The translations under genes were made by a program, and so were the position numbers. DNA of 64,000 nucleotides from Rhodanobacteraceae bacterium (lineage in GTDB: Bacteria > Pseudomonadota > Gammaproteobacteria > Xanthomonadales > SZUA-5): NCBI GenBank assembly GCA_024234055.1, contig JACKOW010000003.1:124001-188000 (forward strand). Direction: 5' to 3'. Position 1 is the stretch's first letter. Each line of letters begins with the position of its first letter. The notes below the pieces were generated by a model, which saw nothing but the letters and a program-made list of their open reading frames with translations, made no database searches and was not told the origin of the DNA. Of this stretch, positions 61,932-64,000 are shown piece after piece.

Positions 61932-63668
61932 TCAGCGTGGAGCGAATTCCTGGCACCCCTGCTTGCTGCACAGGCGCTTGATTCTCAGCCCATGCACCTG
62001 CAATTGCGGCGGCAGCGGTCTAGGCAGGTCGAGCAGACCGGCGACGGCATCCGCGGAGAAGGTCGAGAAGGAGGTCAGCGGATCGGCGCTGACGGTGCTG
62101 ATCGGCAACAGCATCACCGGCTCGGGAGAGGGCGGCGTCAATTCATAGCTCGTCCCCGAGCGCCGCAGTTCCAGCAGTTCCACTCTGGCGATGAATTCCA
62201 CAAAATAATCCTGAAGGGTGACCGCATTGTCCGCGCGGAACGGGCCGGCGCGGATGGCGACATCATTGGCAAAGACCACGTAGTCGTTTTCCCTGAAATT
62301 GATCTTGTTGAGATCGCGCGGCAAGGGCACATTCCTGATTGAATCTGCCGGGTATCCAACCAGATTCCGAATATGGAAGTCCGAGATGTGGGTAATTCGG
62401 TGGTAACGGTCATTGCGAAACCCGTGTCCTTCCGGAGACACAAAACTCAAGGGTTTGGTGGTGACCACCCTGGCAGAGGGATCCCGGGCAGACGGCAACC
62501 AGCGCATGAAATCCATCACCGCGTGCGCATAGTAGCCGTCACGCAGTCGCAAGGCCTCGGACACGCCGGCCCTGACATCAAACAGCGCAAAAACCAACCC
62601 CAGGAGGACCAGCACTGCCGGCCAGCGCCTCAGTTCCGCAATCGCCGGAACGATCAGCACGGCGGTCACGGGTGCCAGAAAGGCGAGATAGCGCACTTCC
62701 TTGAAGGGAACAAGGCTCATCACCGTGACCCCCAGCAGCCAGAACACCGCGGCAAGACGCAACAGCCCGCTGCCGTCACGCCAGCACAGGAGCAAGCCGG
62801 GGAGCAACAGCAGCACCGCTGCCAATCCGTATGCCGGGATATTACGCCAGTAAATCCACGGATCCATCACCAGAGCGATGTTGCCCTCGGTTTCATACTG
62901 TGTCGATATATACCCGATCTGCTGCACCGGGCGGAGCAGGAAGGGGGCATCCGGAAAGGCTGAACCCAACACCGACGCGTAGCCCAGCCAGGCAATCGCA
63001 CCGCTGACCGCGGCAGCGGCGGCGAGGCGCAGCCAGGTGCGAAGCAGACCAGGGCGATCGCTGCCTGCAATTGCGGCCACTGCCAGAAAGGACAACAGCA
63101 ACCATACCCAGAACAGTGCAAATGTCTGCTTGACCAGCGCTGCGCCCGCGCCGAGGGCCACCAGACTCAGCCAGCGCCAGGCAGTGGGTCGCTGATGAAA
63201 ATCGACGGCCAGCTTGAGCATCAGCAGCGCCATCACGCCAGGAAAGATGTCGTGGCTGACGAATGGGGCGTAGCTGAAGAAGAGCACGCTGGGAATGCTC
63301 AGCACAAAGGCTGCCAGGACCGTCCAACGGTTGCCGTGGATCTGCTTCAGCAGAAGCCAGCAGATCACCAGGTAGAGCGCGTGCGCAATCGCCATCAGTA
63401 CGTGGTGCAGGCGAACGTCGAAGGGTGGCAAGCCCAGATGGTTGGCCAGGGCTTCGGCCGGCATCAGCCAGACTGCCAGCAAGGGACCGCGCTGCCAGGC
63501 GTATTCCGGGCTCGCGCCCAGCAGATACTGGGCATTGACGATGGTGCTGTAACCGTCGTCAAAGTCGATGTTTACCCAGGGAACGCAAGCGAAGAGCCAG
63601 ACCGAAATTGCGGCAATCACCAACCAGGCGATGATGTTTGGCCAGTTCCTGTGCAGAGCGGGCGGCAT
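61932..63668 (-). CDS. polytopic membrane glycosyltransferase-like protein
   Basis: A 578-residue protein with about ten to eleven predicted membrane helices in the first 400 residues and a soluble C-terminal part (GHGFRNDRYHRITHISDFHIRN onward). An acidic pair after the first helix (VNIDFDDGYSTIVNAQYLLG) resembles the DD/DE loop of GT-C enzymes such as GT39/PMT or ArnT, which transfer sugars from polyprenyl phosphate. This matches the neighbouring GtrB-like enzyme that makes such donors. It starts at ATG 63668 (an upstream TTG at 63692 is possible). It is convergent with the methyltransferase gene. Confidence 0.82.
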   Translation of the reverse strand: MPPALHRNWPNIIAWLVIAAISVWLFACVPWVNIDFDDGYSTIVNAQYLLGASPEYAWQRGPLLAVWLMPAEALANHLGLPPFDVRLHHVLMAIAHALYLVICWLLLKQIHGNRWTVLAAFVLSIPSVLFFSYAPFVSHDIFPGVMALLMLKLAVDFHQRPTAWRWLSLVALGAGAALVKQTFALFWVWLLLSFLAVAAIAGSDRPGLLRTWLRLAAAAAVSGAIAWLGYASVLGSAFPDAPFLLRPVQQIGYISTQYETEGNIALVMDPWIYWRNIPAYGLAAVLLLLPGLLLCWRDGSGLLRLAAVFWLLGVTVMSLVPFKEVRYLAFLAPVTAVLIVPAIAELRRWPAVLVLLGLVFALFDVRAGVSEALRLRDGYYAHAVMDFMRWLPSARDPSARVVTTKPLSFVSPEGHGFRNDRYHRITHISDFHIRNLVGYPADSIRNVPLPRDLNKINFRENDYVVFANDVAIRAGPFRADNAVTLQDYFVEFIARVELLELRRSGTSYELTPPSPEPVMLLPISTVSADPLTSFSTFSADAVAGLLDLPRPLPPQLQVHGLRIKRLCSKQGCQEFAPR

Positions 63669-63911
63669 GGCAGTCTCGAGCAGGGTGGGCAAGTAGCCGA
63701 GGGCCCCATCGGCGTGCCCGGGCTGCCGACACGTTCTGGCCTTCCGCGGCGCAACTCGTAGAATGGCGCAAGCACTCTGCGGGCGCCAGCTGGCAGCCTG
63801 TCGGACTTTACTCGCGAGTGCGCCGCAAGCGCATTTGGCGCTCGGCTTCGGCGGTCATTCGGAACATTCCTGGCATTTCGACTTGATTCTCGACTTCGCT
63901 TTCGCCAAATG

Positions 63912-63946
63912 GCCGTCCAGCCCTTCGGGTTAAGCGTCTGGACGGC
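63912..63946. repeat. hairpin GCCGTCCAG...CTGGACGGC
   Basis: GCCGTCCAG at 63912-63920 pairs with CTGGACGGC at 63938-63946, with an inner CCCTTCGGG mini-stem. It is part of a repeat-like intergenic stretch (63669-64000) that also contains the CAGCCTGTCGGACTT motif at about 63787. The stretch has no gene that I can support before the window end. Confidence 0.6.
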
Positions 63947-64000
63947 GTCTGCTGCATTGCGACGCTTCACCAATGGAAAAGCCACTGGCTGCTCGCCGCA

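Noticed and set aside
63617..63985. Minus-strand frame at the right edge
   Set aside because: It spans repeat-like sequence and the start of the membrane glycosyltransferase-like gene, with no recognisable domain or ribosome-binding site.

Overview
The window is a GC-rich chromosomal segment of a gammaproteobacterium. Gene content and order suggest a Lysobacterales (Xanthomonadales)-type genome: rpsP-rimM, ftsK with lolA nearby, a FabR/DesT-type regulator beside a desaturase, and many short palindromic intergenic repeats of the kind common in that order. The species cannot be read from the sequence. No rRNA, tRNA, CRISPR array, prophage or transposase gene was seen, so most of the window is core or housekeeping DNA with small accessory insertions.

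Layout. 0-5 kb: rimM and rpsP (minus strand), then parC, rnt and a zinc-ribbon gene (plus strand). 5-10 kb: a repeat cluster, then a coupled pair of exported hydrolases (prolyl oligopeptidase, penicillin-acylase family). 10-16 kb (minus): lolA, an unusual ClpS-like/transmembrane/DUF1963 fusion, an ACT-domain protein and ftsK. 16-21 kb: ald and trxB diverge around a 249-bp inverted-repeat element that looks like a MITE; an SDR protein and a FemAB-like acyltransferase follow. 21-26 kb (minus): a Cys/Met-metabolism PLP enzyme, a BlaI/M56-peptidase pair with its own operators, and a threonine aldolase. 26-34 kb: smc, a small Cys-rich membrane protein, an MrfB-like exonuclease and its MrfA-like helicase (broken by two frameshifts), then divergent lexA. 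34-44 kb: an HPF-like protein, a VOC-cupin fusion, regulators, a sterol-desaturase-family protein and a complete FabR/DesT - oxidoreductase - desaturase module with a perfect operator palindrome. 44-51 kb: a PCu(A)C copper chaperone, an enoyl-CoA isomerase, an AttEFGH-like ABC exporter operon, a GFA protein and a dense repeat island. 51-64 kb: acnA, DUF2237, an OB-fold lipoprotein, an MFS carrier, and a glycan-type cluster (GT2, asparagine synthase-like, two methyltransferases, a large membrane glycosyltransferase-like protein).

Two themes stand out. The first is an SOS/DNA-repair neighbourhood: lexA faces the MrfAB-type nuclease/helicase pair across a short intergenic region that holds a GTTC-N7-GTTC direct repeat. 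The second is an exceptionally rich set of dispersed intergenic palindromes (at least eight families), often nested in composite arrays. One copy appears to have been recruited into the coding sequence of a lipoprotein signal peptide.

The strongest candidate for something little described is the membrane-anchored ClpS-like/DUF1963 fusion at 11019-12647. No other wholly new multi-gene system is evident.
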